64,000 nucleotides of DNA from Catonia carolina (lineage: Eukaryota; Arthropoda; Insecta; Hemiptera; Achilidae). The DNA lies in NCBI GenBank assembly GCA_035578175.1, contig JAQMRL010000011.1, forward strand, positions 8,195,501 through 8,259,500. Direction: 5' to 3'. The notes under the pieces are model-generated. The model was given only the letters and a program-made list of their open reading frames with translations, did not search any database and was not told the origin of the DNA. Positions 1 to 20,952 of the stretch are shown piece after piece (the stretch's first letter is position 1; the number at the start of each line of letters is the position of its first letter). The translations under genes and the position numbers were made by a program.

Positions 1-101
1 TGGCAATGAGTAGCGCTACAAGCAGCCTAGTGGCGGGAATTTGTACTGCACAAGCTCCGCCCACAGCAGAGCTATTCCGGATACTTTTGGGTACCCCCTC
101 G
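1..101 (-). mobile_element. mariner (lineage 1), 5' end, cut by window start
   Basis: The terminal inverted repeat ends in ...ACCCCCTCG at 101 and is followed by the TA target dinucleotide at 102-103. Read on the minus strand, these 101 bases are identical, base for base by eye, to the first 101 bases of the full-length mariner at 49479-50788. The rest of this copy lies to the left of the window. Confidence 0.93.
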
Positions 102-218
102 TATTTCAGTTATCTATCCGTGGTGTCCCCGTTATGCCAATCAACCCAATGGAAACTTCGGTAATCAAACCCAACAGCATTAAAAACAGATGGCTTTTTA
201 TTTTTTTATAAAAACAAT

Positions 219-683
219 ATGAATAGTAAAAAAATTGCATACACATGTAATAATAAAAAACTACTGTCCACAAATATAATTAAAAATAATATAAATGAAA
301 CACTAAGCAATAAAAAGGGTGTGTATAAAATAGATTGTGGTAATGAGGATTATACAAAATTTTACATTGGTATGACTAGTCGTAATTTTCAAGTGAGGTA
401 TAATGAACATAAAAAAACACTGAAATGTGACTACATTATATTTAACTATACCAATCATATAAAAGAAGAAAAACATAAATTTGGTAAAATAGATGAACAT
501 TTTAATATAATAGAACAATGTAATATAGAAAATAAAAATAAAAATGAAAAATATGAGATGTTCCATAATTATAAATATTTAAAAGAGCAAAAGCAGGACA
601 TTTTGAATGAACAGGTCAAATTTAGGAATGATGAAGTGATGTTGACTGCTGCTGCTATCTATAGTAAATATGAGAAGGGATAA
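219..683 (+). CDS. Penelope-like element, C-terminal GIY-YIG endonuclease fragment
   Basis: An open frame of 154 codons whose middle has the GIY-YIG nuclease pattern: GVY at residues 34-36, YIG at 49-51, then R56, R60 and the E63-H64 pair in the usual positions. This spacing, with the rest of the frame rich in Lys/Asn, is what the C-terminal endonuclease domain of Penelope-like retroelements looks like. The reverse-transcriptase domain that should precede it is absent (a mariner end lies just upstream), so this is a 5'-truncated element. The downstream 110-150 bases carry a hammerhead-like motif, as Penelope elements often do. A stand-alone host GIY-YIG protein is less likely because related tails occur elsewhere in the window. 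Element assignment is inferred; the domain is seen. Confidence 0.75.
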   Translation: MNSKKIAYTCNNKKLLSTNIIKNNINETLSNKKGVYKIDCGNEDYTKFYIGMTSRNFQVRYNEHKKTLKCDYIIFNYTNHIKEEKHKFGKIDEHFNIIEQCNIENKNKNEKYEMFHNYKYLKEQKQDILNEQVKFRNDEVMLTAAAIYSKYEKG

Positions 684-793
684 ATTAAAATAAATTAATT
701 TTAAATCAGTTTTATACAAATGACTGAAGATGCATCATCTTCTGTAAATTTTAAATAAGCGAGATAAAAATTTTTTTGGTTTCAATTTTTTTA

Positions 794-837
794 TTTACTC
801 TGATGATAGTGGATCCACCGAAACATGTGTAAGTAAG
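794..837 (+). ncRNA. hammerhead-ribozyme-like motif of the Penelope-like element
   Basis: The core CTGATGA (800-806) and GAA (820-822) are both present. Stem I: 794-799 pairs with 832-837 over six contiguous pairs (one G-T). Stem III: 823-825 pairs with 828-830, leaving A831 as the cleavage-site base. A short stem II (GTG/CAC, 809-811 with 816-818) lies between the core strands, but the bases next to the core (TA and C) do not form the canonical 10.1-11.1 pair. It may therefore be weakened or inactive. Related motifs occur at 42.8, 43.56 and 51.8 kb. Confidence 0.55.
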
Positions 838-1381
838 AATAAAAATTAAGGTGACGCAGTTTAAAAAGAAGTTGAAGTTATTAGATATTATTAGGAGGTG
901 AAATTATTATATATATTCATTATATGAAATAGAAATTATTTCAAACTACAGGATGCATTACAAAGATTTATTTTTGAATAATAAAAAAGTAGACAATTCA
1001 CATGATTGGGCAATACAATTTTGCGTAATGACCCTCTTGTGCATCAACTAATTAATTAATTAAATAAATGTAAATGAGATTATATCAAAGGGATGAAGAT
1101 TTTTCTCACATGGTAATATTATACATTACACATTTACATATTTAATTCTCACTTGCTGAACATATTTTGTCACTGTAAAATCATTACAGTTTCAGAATTA
1201 TCACCACATATTTTTTATAATTCATTTTATAAACAAACTTCGTACACACAATAATTTTAAGAATTAAATTATATTTCTATAAGCTGCCTAAACACATACG
1301 GAAAATCAATGGCTTTCTTAATGCATGTATCGTACTAAAATTTTAATAGATAGTTTTTCTTTATGTTTAACTTTTAACATA
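838..1381. other. AT-rich stretch, no recognisable feature
   Basis: No coding signal, repeat structure or RNA gene was recognised. The first part may still belong to the Penelope-like element tail. Confidence 0.5.
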
Positions 1382-1990
1382 CGAGGTGTGGCAATTAAGT
1401 TCCATGAATTTGTCAATAAAACACAAGCAAATTAAGTTAAGAGCAAAATTTTATTATCAACCTTCAAATAGTGTCCCTCAAACTAAACAATGATTCCAAT
1501 GTTGCTCCCATGATTGGAAGCACCCTTGGTAATCCTCTGAAGTTACTCCATTCAAGACCGAGGTTACAGCTTCCTTAACCTCTTGTACACCACCAAGATG
1601 AGTTCCCTTGAGTGTGACTTTATCTCTGGGAATAAGAAGTCACAGAGGGCGATATCAAAGCTACAGAGTGGGTGCGGCAATGTTGGAATGCCTTTTTTCA
1701 CCAAAAAACTTTGGCACAATGAATGAAGAATGGGCCTGCGCGTTGTCATAGTGCAAGATCCAGCTGTTGTTGGCGAGTTTGGGCTGCACACATTAAATTT
1801 GTGCTCGCAGCAGCTTCAGGATGCCACGGATGTAAAAAAGAAACAATCAACATTGCCTTCAGCCGTGACTTGGACATCCTCGCTTTCGCTGGTCACTCCC
1901 CATCCTTTTCCACCCACTGCTGACTTTGTTTACGGATCTTGGGGTCACACTCAAATATCCAGGTCTCATCTCCAGTGACTACCCGACAAT
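1382..1990 (-). mobile_element. mariner (lineage 6), 3' half, decayed
   Basis: The right terminus starts CGAGGTGTGGCAATTAA at 1382 after a TA at 1380-1381. Reading leftward on the minus strand from about 1985, the product begins at a GDETW motif (first catalytic Asp). After frameshifts and stops it continues into the HPxxxxDxAxCDFxFP block that holds the third Asp. The 5' half of the transposase is missing. The terminus matches the chimeric mariner at 62041-62966, so the two are one lineage. Non-functional. Confidence 0.85.
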
Positions 1991-2717
1991 TTTTTATACA
2001 ATTTTCTCTTTAAGAATAAAACTTGAATTAAAAAAAATAATGATTAAAATTGTTTCTGACAATTTAGAAAATAAAGTGAACAGAACAAAACTTGATAAAA
2101 CAAATAGAGCTACAAGAAATTTTTATTGGTATTTAGGTAACACATTAATGCAGATGAAACGACCCAAAAACAAATAAAACATAAAATAACAGTAGAAACT
2201 TGTTTTAAAATTATTACCTGAAAATATCTTGTAAAAGAAAAATCTGAAAATTTCTTTAGTAAGATTGAAACACAATTAAACAAATGCTTATTTTAAGAAA
2301 TCCATACCAGAAAACGAATAGTAACAAACTAAAATTGAATTTTACTCCGACTATTTATTTAAACACAAAATAAAATCTTCAAATAAAGGGGATTAAAAAA
2401 AATTAATAAGGTCATGAATTGCATAATTATTATACACGACAAACAGATTTAAGAGATTATTACTACTAAAATAGAGGCAACAGTAACTAACACAAATATA
2501 AAAAATTATGTCATGTATTTATCTGTAAGAAACAAACGACGAATTAAAAATGTTAAGATTAAATTACTTTGCTATATCCTATAGAATTAAATTAAAGCTG
2601 GGAAATCACATTAATTATAATTTTTGGCAAAATTTATCAGTACAGGCTATTGATAACACACTTAATGGATCATCTATAAATTTTGTGAAGTAATCAAGTA
2701 AAGAGTAATAAATATAT
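1991..2717. other. AT-rich stretch, nothing recognised
   Basis: Only short, low-complexity, Lys/Asn-type frames are present. I see no protein family, RNA or repeat relationship. Confidence 0.5.
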
Positions 2718-4264
2718 TGTGACAGTATCGAAGAAGATCATGTTAATGAAAGTTCTAGTAAAATGGTAATTCATTCATAAAAATAGTAAAGAGAGGATAT
2801 TAGAATGAAAAAGTAACAATGGGGTGGCTATAAAGGGATGCCTATTCATGAAAGTTGTTTGAAAGGACTGCGCTATTGTGTCTATTGTTGTACAACTATT
2901 TATGAAAAGGTCAGCCTGTAACAACTTTTATTATTTACAATAAGATCTATTGTTGACTTGTTTACAATAGATTTTTCTAGCACTCGTTTATAAAGGGTTA
3001 TTTTTTGTACTTTATTATTTGCATAGAATTTCTCTGTTTTGCTAGAATTATCTTTTTGAAATACTATTGTAATATGACAAATTTACTGGACATCTGGAGT
3101 TGTTTATTTTTTGAGTCTATTGAAATAAATAAACATCTCCAGCTGATTGAAAAATTAATACTTTAACAAAATTATTTAGTTTATATTACTAGGAATATTT
3201 AAAAGAATTATTTATTTTAGTTACTAGGCAACTAAAGAAGAAGAAGCGATCTTTGTAATTTTTTTTAATGGATGGTTTAACACCAAACCGTTAACATGAA
3301 ATAGTTTACCGTCCATTCAATGTATTAGATTTGTTTTATTTTATGAGACTAGAGATATTTCATAGTGTTTGCTAGGTCGACAGATTGTTGTTTTTATTTA
3401 ACTAAATGAAATAAGCTAGTGGTTTCTGAAATCTGACTAGACATGTATCTTGTTTTATTATGATTGACTTATCATTGTTTCTGAATGCTATAACTAAGCA
3501 ATAAATGAATGTACAGGCTCGTAATTTTCATGAAATGTAAATAATAATGACCATGTCTAAGTAAGTTACAAAAATTGTGTGTCTATTTATTTTTGTTATT
3601 ATTATTATTGTAATGATTCAGGAGATATGATTTGAACTGAACAAGCACATTGATCACATAAGTAAAGTGATAATTAAAAACATCTCCTTTAAGATAGATA
3701 ATGGCATTCTCTTGTGTGAGGAATAAGTGATCACACTACAAATATTTCAATTCTTGTGTGAGATAATATAGTTTCACTACAAATTGGCAAATCCCTTATG
3801 AAGAGATATTTAGTTCTTTTCACTATATAAAGAGACCCCCTGAGCACGGTCAGGGAGTTAGTATTTGTTTGATCTTTGATGAGTGACTGTCGGGCGTTAT
3901 ATCAGGTTAATGGTTCCGAGGTATTGTTATACTGTCTTTGTGTGTGTATGTATCGTGTAAAGTTATTGTGTATCTGTATTAAATTCAGTTTTGTGTATTC
4001 AGTTTTCATTTTGTATTTTCATTTTGTATGTCTATTCTATAAAATTTATTGTAAGTAGTGCTAAGTAAATTATTAAGTTATTGATTGTTTATTATTTATT
4101 TTAAGTAAATTATTAAGTCATTTGTTGTATTACTTCATGATAATTAGTTAAATTATTTAATTTGTAAATCTTTTAGTGTAATAAATATTTGTAATTGTAA
4201 ACTTTAGTGTCTTAATTATTTAATAACCTAGATCCCGAAACGGACCTTAGCGATAAGTGTCACA
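2718..4264 (+). mobile_element. solo LTR (TGTGACA family) with an extra internal ~800-bp segment
   Basis: Begins TGTGACAGTATCGAAG and ends CCTTAGCGATAAGTGTCACA, the same ends as the 831-bp solo LTR at 16081-16911. Homology to that copy covers about 2718-2970 and 3815-4264 and includes the promoter-like block with TATATAAA near 3823-3830, followed by a GGTCAG(G/T)GAGTTAGTATT start-site-like region. The 2972-3790 interval is absent from the second copy and is an insertion or a lineage-specific LTR segment. Flanks are ATAT and AAAT, so the 4-bp target duplication is imperfect. No internal retroviral genes are seen. Confidence 0.75.
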
Positions 4265-5130
4265 AAATGAAACAAATTGGTAAATACACTATTTAACATA
4301 GTGTTCATATTTAGACTTGTCTGATTTATCTTGACATTTTCCATATTCCTTTCCCTGAAGTCTCCTGATACAAATAAAAAAATAAAACAAACGCAAATAC
4401 AAATAAAAATAAAGTCTCCAGATTAAAAATAATACAGCCTAGGAATCAGCATTCCCAGCACAAAATGTATAAAGCGTCTAGCAAAAAATTATGATAGTTT
4501 AAAGGATTTTTTTGTATTTTTTAGTGATTTAGTGACCCTTTATCGTACATAAATTGATATTTCTAGACTAAAATATTTTTTAAAATTTTCAATTTTTATT
4601 CTGGTCGTAAATGAAAACGGAAAAATTTGGTTCAAACGTTGTTCTAAAGTTAAACTCTTTATAAATAAATGGTAATTTTTTGAAATGAAACTGAATGAAA
4701 TGAAAGTTTTTATTAGGCGTAAAATGACAGTCTGCGTGATCGTTAAAATCACCAATCTCGTCGTGTTAAAAAAAAGTTAATTAAAAAATTATAGAAATTT
4801 GCTGAAAACCATTGAAATGATCATCAGTACATGTTTAGTGTACATGTTTTAGTATCTATTTCTACCTCTGAAGATGGTCTCATTGAGGCCGAAAAATGTT
4901 AGGATTAATAGTTATAAAATGTTAGTATAAAAACAGTATGTTTTTTTTTACTACTAATTTCGCAACAATATTTAAATATTTACAATATTAAATACTGGGT
5001 AATCTTTAAGCATACAAAAATTGTTACAGCAAAATATGATGCAATCTTTCATCATCAATATTTGACCCGTACAATTTCAGCCACTGTTTACTTGAATACA
5101 AAAAAAAACAATCCCCCTCCATTTAATTTC
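4265..5130. other. unclassified, with a possible Penelope-type tail at 4862-4895
   Basis: Mostly featureless AT-rich DNA. At 4862-4895 a CTGAAGA core-like string, a six-pair stem (GGTCTC/GAGGCC) and CGAAAA follow one another in the order seen in Penelope-associated hammerhead-like tails. Stem I is not convincing here. Confidence 0.35.
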
Positions 5131-5770
5131 CATGCCCATTATGGACCTCTACAATCTGAAATTCATTATCTCACACAATTTTATTAAATAATGTAGGTCG
5201 TTATATAATAGAGAGATGAATTGAATGCTAGTACGGGACAAAGTGGGGTACGGGGAAGCTAGCACCACCCACAAGCCTATGTCATTGTTACTATAACAAT
5301 CCACTACTGTACTATTCAACCTGCTAACATTCAATTTCAGTCCTTTTAGAACATCAACCTACCACTGTATTGTAGCTATTCACCGATACAATATTCAGTT
5401 TCAGTGCGTCTAAAGCATCATTGCTTATTAGTGCTATTAGTATTTATACTTTTAACACTTTTCTTTTAGTTTCTAAAAAAGTATCTAATTATTTTCCGAT
5501 TAACCATGGAAGCAGTGTGAAAGCAGAAGGGACAGAAAATTCACAGTGAAGCTAGCAAAGAGATAAGACACGTTACAACAGTGTGATGACGAAGCTAAAG
5601 AAGGTAAATTTAAATATGTAATCAAACAAACTTTTACGGGCCTTAAATTATACACGTGTTTCTATTAGAATCGTTACAAAAATATGGAAAGAAAGTGTTG
5701 AAGCTGGTGAATCTACTTTAACCAATCCTGGTAAGAAGAAGCCGTGGTCAAAAGAGAAAAATTTTATTTG
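5131..5770 (+). mobile_element. fragment of an IS630/DDE-type transposase gene (N-terminal HTH region)
   Basis: From about 5516 the plus strand encodes, with one frameshift near 5580 and a gap, a run reading KGQKIHSEASKEI ... CDDEAKEGK ... IWKESVEAGESTLTNPGKKK. That order (basic start, CDxEAKxGK, VSxRxVxKIxKE, GESTLTxPGKK) is the N-terminal helix-turn-helix region of a common insect DDE transposase group. No DDE catalytic block follows. Upstream, 5280-5405 holds a diverged tandem duplication of about 65 bp, probably element 5' region. Family assignment is from recollection of the pattern. Confidence 0.5.
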
Positions 5771-6589
5771 TTTTTAAAGTTTATAAATTTGAAAGTATGA
5801 TTATGTATAAGTATTTCAATATCTAGATAGGTGTATACATCGTTTGTACTATTATTACATTACTCTTTTATTGTTTCATTAAATAACGGATATTAAAACT
5901 AATGATTTATTATTAGGCTGATTATTATGCATAATTTTGTTACGCCATGTCATAAGAAACACAATATTAACGTGGGTTATGTTTTACTACACTAAGTACT
6001 TATTATAGATTGAAAACCTATCAAAAACACCTATGCGCAAGTGTAATGAAAATTTCACCCCACTACCATGGCAAATGAACTGTGTGGATGTGCAGGAACC
6101 GATATTATTGAGAGATGACTGCGTCTTTCTGATGCACATATTTTGGTGGAGGGAATCAGTCTATAACATAGTCTTCTGTACTTCGCTTTGTTCCACCACC
6201 TCAAATCTACTACTGGAAACTATTGAAGTGTTGATATACTATAACGCGTGTGCGTATATATGTATGTTTAGTGTGTAAATATTGTGGTATAACATCTTTT
6301 TCTACAGTTTAAGTTATTGTTTAAATTTTATTAAAATTAGACGTAGAGTTTAATAACTTTCATTTTGTGTTTACCTAAAAAAGTACTCATCTGCAACATC
6401 ATTGCTTACATATAATGCCATTAAAAATTATAATTTAATTATATTTAAGAAAAACAAATATAAATACAATCTGAAAACATTCATGTTCAGATTTGGTAGT
6501 ATTCTGATTCAACGCCCAACTTTCTGGCCGTTTTTGAAAGAAAGAGAAAGTAAAAAGTATTAGTCACATTTGTACAAACTTTTATAATG
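5771..6589. other. nothing recognised
   Basis: An open frame at 6033-6278 has no recognisable motif. It could be residue of the DDE element just upstream. Confidence 0.4.
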
Positions 6590-6883
6590 CTATAAAAAAA
6601 CTGTTCCCACTCCACCAGCGTTACTTACTTCTGTAGTTAACTGACCGTTGTAATAAACAGAAATATTATTTTCTTTAATACATAAATTAATATTAGTAAC
6701 ATTATTTTTAAGTCTATAAGTGTTTGGCGGTAACATGCCAACTTCAAATAGCAATATGTCGTTCAAAATAAATGACTTTATTTTTTTTATAAAATCACGT
6801 ACAAGTAGCGGTGTGGTATATTGAGCCCTACACATGGCAAATACATAACAAAGGACAGAGTAAAACCATTGAATGTTTGTCAC
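6590..6883 (-). CDS. unclassified 97-codon open frame
   Basis: I do not recognise this product. After a hydrophobic beginning it has a plausible globular composition (runs of alternating hydrophobics, a PPNTY motif, a NNISVYYNG strand-like segment), unlike the low-complexity Lys/Ile/Asn frames elsewhere. A consensus-like donor (GAA|GTAAGT) lies in the frame near its end, so it could be a decayed exon or a fragment of an integrated element. No neighbour supports a function. Confidence 0.2.
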   Translation of the reverse strand: MTNIQWFYSVLCYVFAMCRAQYTTPLLVRDFIKKIKSFILNDILLFEVGMLPPNTYRLKNNVTNINLCIKENNISVYYNGQLTTEVSNAGGVGTVFL

Positions 6884-7839
6884 ATTTCATTGGTTGAAAA
6901 GATTTAAGACAGTGAGCGTGATTGGATAAATTTGATTAAACGGTTTTTACTGAAGGTTACTGGGGAGACGCTACTAGTTTTTGACGAGAAGTTAGGGGAC
7001 TGTATGATCAACCGTTGAACGGAAAGGTTTTGGGTGAACTGCAAGAGTAAATTTATAAAGTGTGTTGAACATTAAGTGAAAATTCAGTAATAATAATGAT
7101 AATAAAAATAATACTACTTCATTAAGAATAAATCATCATAAAGTTTAGAAATATTAACATCATAATACAGCTACAAGATCAATACGTCGGACGTAACATA
7201 ATTACCAATGCAACATCGCCAAACAAGGACACAATCAGATACACTTCATAACAAAGTCATTGACGAGGTAATAAATTTTTATTCTAAGCGGTACCGCAAA
7301 TAGTAAATTTATCATCATTATAGCGTAATTTCATTACAATTAGATATAGTTTTCAATTTGTTTAACTCCATTTTTTTTATAGTTTTATTTAAATAAATTA
7401 TAATTAAGTACATATATTTTTAATTTTATTTAACTCCTCTTAACTTGCGCAATTTTTTTCAGAACCTACACCAAATAGATAAAAATTTTAAAAGTAAATG
7501 CATAATTACATCTTTTTTTTTTATTTTAATACGACAAGTGTGTCATACCCATGTGGGGACAACTTATATTAAATTATTCGAATAAGACACCGTCAGCAAA
7601 TTGTACTTTTCTATTCATGTTCATATTACTTTCTCTACTAAAAAGTAATAACTGTACATATGTATTTTTACCAGTTTATCCTTCTCCGATGTATGACAGA
7701 GAGAAGCTGATCTGATGAAAATACAGACCATTGGCAAAATTTTAAAAGTTGCTAAATTTGAGGAATTCTGCCATTAATATTCTATTAAATTTCTTATGCT
7801 AAAAAAAATTCTTAGAACACTATGTTTGGAGTGTATCAG
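6884..7839. other. nothing recognised
   Basis: AT-rich, with no recognisable coding family, inverted termini or RNA gene. Confidence 0.4.
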
Positions 7840-8215
7840 AATGCGGTTGATAGGGGCTGCAGAAAAGAAGAGGAGTTTTTGAAATGTGGTGTTATTGGAA
7901 AATGTTCAAGATAAGGTGGGTGGACAAAATAAATAATTTAGAAGTTCTTAGATGAGTCGATGAAAGAAGAATTATCTGGACACAACTGACCAGAAGAAGG
8001 GATAGGCTAATGGGGTATATCTTAAAACATCCAGGTATTTCTCTACCAATAATGGAGGGTAGTATTGAGAGAGTAAATTGTAGTGGAGGCAAAGATTAGA
8101 ATATTTAAAGCAAATAACAAAAGAAGTAGGGTGTTGATGTACCTATGAAACGACTTGTACACGCTAGAACAGCTTGGAAAAGTGCATCAAACCAGTCAAG
8201 AGACTGATGACAAAA
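7840..8215 (+). mobile_element. RTE-like LINE, extreme 3' end of ORF2 plus tail
   Basis: The plus strand encodes, with frameshifts, the block F-E-M-W-C-Y-W...IRWVDK...RRRDRLMGYILKHPG, typical of the far C-terminus of RTE-like endonuclease-reverse-transcriptase proteins. It ends in the tail GCATCAAACCAGTCAAGAGACTGATGA. The same tail and coding block occur in reverse orientation at 24159-24890. Strongly 5'-truncated and dead. Confidence 0.75.
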
Positions 8216-8740
8216 AAATTTCTTTAACAACAAGAATCTTTTGAATAAAAGAGTCTTAAGTTGTTAACATTCATTTGAATGTTACTATGTAACAACTGTT
8301 ACAAATCAATTATTTTACTTCACAATTATGCTGACTATTGATGGCACAGACAGGATTTTGAAACGTCCTTCATTTCAAATCTTATAAAAACTGATAAGTG
8401 GCAGAAAACCTTGGTAATACCCTCTGTCGATTGGTATATATTTATGTACAATTTCATACATTTTAAAGGAAATATGTGACGTTTTAGAATTGTCAAATTT
8501 TTTAGTTCCAATCGGAACATAAAACAACATTTATCATCATAAAAAACTTATACAGGGATAATAAAACAAACTTGTTAACTAATAAAGAGACTGGACTCCA
8601 TTATTTTTGGTTAAACTACAATCCAAAATCATATATAAAACATTTTAAAATGTACTGAGTGGGCACTAAGATAATGTAAATAAATAAATAAATAAATATA
8701 ACTTTTCTTATTATACCTGAACTGAAAGAAACTGTTTTAA
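8216..8740. other. nothing recognised; short AAAT microsatellite
   Basis: No coding family is seen. A short (AAAT)n run lies at about 8678-8698. Confidence 0.4.
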
Positions 8741-9345
8741 AGGTCGGTTCATATCATCGTACACCAATTGTTCCCATAACGGAGCGTTTCCTACAATATA
8801 AATATTCTTCCATGCTTTGTAAATGAGAGCATTCATATCAAGCGTAGCGTATACGTTAGGGTGCGGCATGTTCTGTCTGTACGGAATTGTCGGTAACAAC
8901 ATTTTCTGGAAGCTGAACGTGTCTCAACGAGTCGGAACGTATTGCTACACTCAGTATGAATTAGCTATCGTACAGAATCAATTGCCTTTCATGAGAAGAT
9001 ATTTTGTACATTTTGTTAACTACGATGGATAATGAAAAATTAATAGAACTAGTTCACAGAGTATTCATTCCTGTACGATTTACAAGATAAAATACATAAC
9101 TACACTGATAAGATAAAAAGATTAAACTGAAACTGAGACAAAGGAAAATATTGGAAAAACTTTTCTTCATCGTCGATCAGTTCTTTTAATGAAGTCCAAT
9201 ATTCTCCCTCAACCTTCCTAGTTTTGAATATTTTATGTGTGGAAAACCTCTTACGTTTACATTGATCGTTTTCTTTGTCATCTTCTTCTATAAAATTGAT
9301 ATCACACACAAATCTTCAGTAGTCAAACCTAACATTTTGACGCTA
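8741..9345. mobile_element. PIF/Harbinger-type element, internally deleted
   Basis: Two converging gene starts lie here. On the plus strand from 9026, MDNEKLIELVH... followed (after a one-base shift) by SFLYDLQDK matches the start of a MADF DNA-binding domain. On the minus strand from 9309, the frame ends in EYWTSLKELIDDEEKFFQYF, the N-terminal pattern of HARBI1-like transposases. Harbinger elements carry exactly these two proteins. The frames run into each other at 9100-9128, so the middle of the element is deleted. 8741-9025 has GATATGAA-type subterminal motifs. Exact termini were not located. Confidence 0.5.
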
Positions 9346-9355
9346 ATAAAAGAAA

Positions 9356-9753
9356 CTTCTGCCCATAACTGACAGGTGGATTGTCAAATTATTTACACTC
9401 AATCTGAACGTTGCAGGGCTAAAATAAATAGTTCTGTTTCTTATCACATGGTCAGCCAATTATATGACTGAATCATTTAAGAACAGAAGAAGTAGAGGTG
9501 TAAAAGACACTAATCAGAGTTATCACCTCTGAAAGTAATGAATTTCACTATACAGCCAGACCCTGTGGTGGATGAAGTGAAGGTGTCATTTGCAGAGTGG
9601 AAAATATGTGCTTTTCTGTGCATACTGATAAGCGTACTTTTCCACACAGCGAGGAAAGCAAAGGTAAACCACCTCACTCCTCGTTTTACTTAGTAAAACC
9701 TCTACAGGTTCAAACCAGCCTTTCCGCTGATGACCTAAACAACAACAAAAGAA
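9356..9753 (+). repeat. ~390-bp interspersed repeat (family R390), copy 1
   Basis: Starts GCCCATAACTGACAGGTGGA and ends GATGACCTAAACAACAACAA. It aligns over its whole length with copies at 25.5-26.2 kb (minus), 57.99-58.4 kb, the split copy at 59.2/61.8 kb and 63.04-63.44 kb. The 3' part holds a frame that is open in most copies (ATGAATTTCAC... onward). The family class is unknown to me. Confidence 0.8.
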
Positions 9754-9951
9754 ACTTACAACTGTTCACGCTACGTTATTACTGAATACTTTGGCTTGCA
9801 GTGCCAGATATTGTTTGATGATATGAATGACAACTCAAATGTTGTGATGGAAAAGCTTCGTTACGGAAAAGATTGGTGCATGATGATATGAAACAACCTT
9901 AAAAATTAATTTAAGTTGACAGATTTAAAATATCAGATAAAAATTACTTAC

Positions 9952-20141
<10,190 letters not shown>

Positions 20142-20952
20142 CAGGGTGGCACAGGGAAATGGAAATTTGGAATATACTAGTGGCAGCCCTGAGGAGTTTG
20201 TTGACAGGTGGCAGTGGCGTCCTTTAGTATAGGACTACGTGCCATTTAGTGATCATGGACCAGTGGGTAAGTTCACAATGTGCATTTGCTGTGAAGTTTC
20301 ATGAGAATAGTGACAGTGCGACTGCTGCTCAACGGGAATTCCGATGTAATTACAATTTAAAACATCATGCCCACACTCCACCTTGCCACCCCATTTATGA
20401 ATGGGATGTCAGTCTTGGGGAGACGGGTTTAGCTCTAAGAAAGAAATCACCAGGTGGACAATGTACTCAACCATCCCCAGAAAATATTGAAGCAAATTAG
20501 ACCTCAAAATTGTTAAGAGCCCACAATGGTCAACAAGGAAACACACAGCAGTATTGAATCTAAACCGAACAACCTCTGCCAAATTCTTCACAGTGATTTG
20601 AAGTTTCACCCACACAAAATTCAAGATGTACAGGAACTGAAACCATTAGACTATGTGGCATGACAACAGCCTTTGGTAACCACGTGATTTCACAGTTTGG
20701 TAACATTCATTAGCCTCCAAGATCACCAGATTTGTTTGTGTGTGATTCTTTCTTATGGGGCCATCTCTAAAGCAAGGTGTACACAACATGCCCAATGACA
20801 ATCCTTGAGTTGAAAACAAGGGTTCAAGAAGAAATTGCTGCAATTTCCATGGAAAATGTCATTTACTTGTTTTCAACTATAAAACTTGTGAATTCATTTA
20901 TCTTATATTTTGGAAAGTTACTTCAAAATTTCCCGTTTCCTTGTGCCACCTG
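20142..20952 (+). mobile_element. DD41D-type IS630/Tc1 transposon, internally deleted
   Basis: The terminal repeats CAGGGTGGCACAGGGAAA and inverse (TTTCCTTGTGCCACCTG) are flanked by TA. From 20255 the frame MDQWVSSQCAFAVKF... is a transposase N-terminus with the HTH region. It then jumps to a degenerate PPRSPDLFVCDSFLWGHL block near 20715-20765, which holds the last catalytic Asp of this group. The central catalytic region is gone and stops interrupt what remains. Confidence 0.8.

Noticed and set aside
5305..5345. Minus-strand TEIE-like string considered as the PSMA6 last exon
   Set aside because: The frame ends after only a few residues, the expected HL...AEKD-type ending is absent, and no acceptor fits the required phase.
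7740..7815. A short exon candidate after a poly-pyrimidine tract and AG on the minus strand for PSMA6
   Set aside because: Its residues do not resemble the conserved C-terminus of the family.
8711..8902. Minus-strand open frame with a possible donor that looked like a host exon (maybe the end of PSMA6)
   Set aside because: It does not encode the PSMA6 C-terminus, a stop lies close upstream, and it overlaps the promoter-side region of the Harbinger-type fragment with GATATGAA subterminal motifs.
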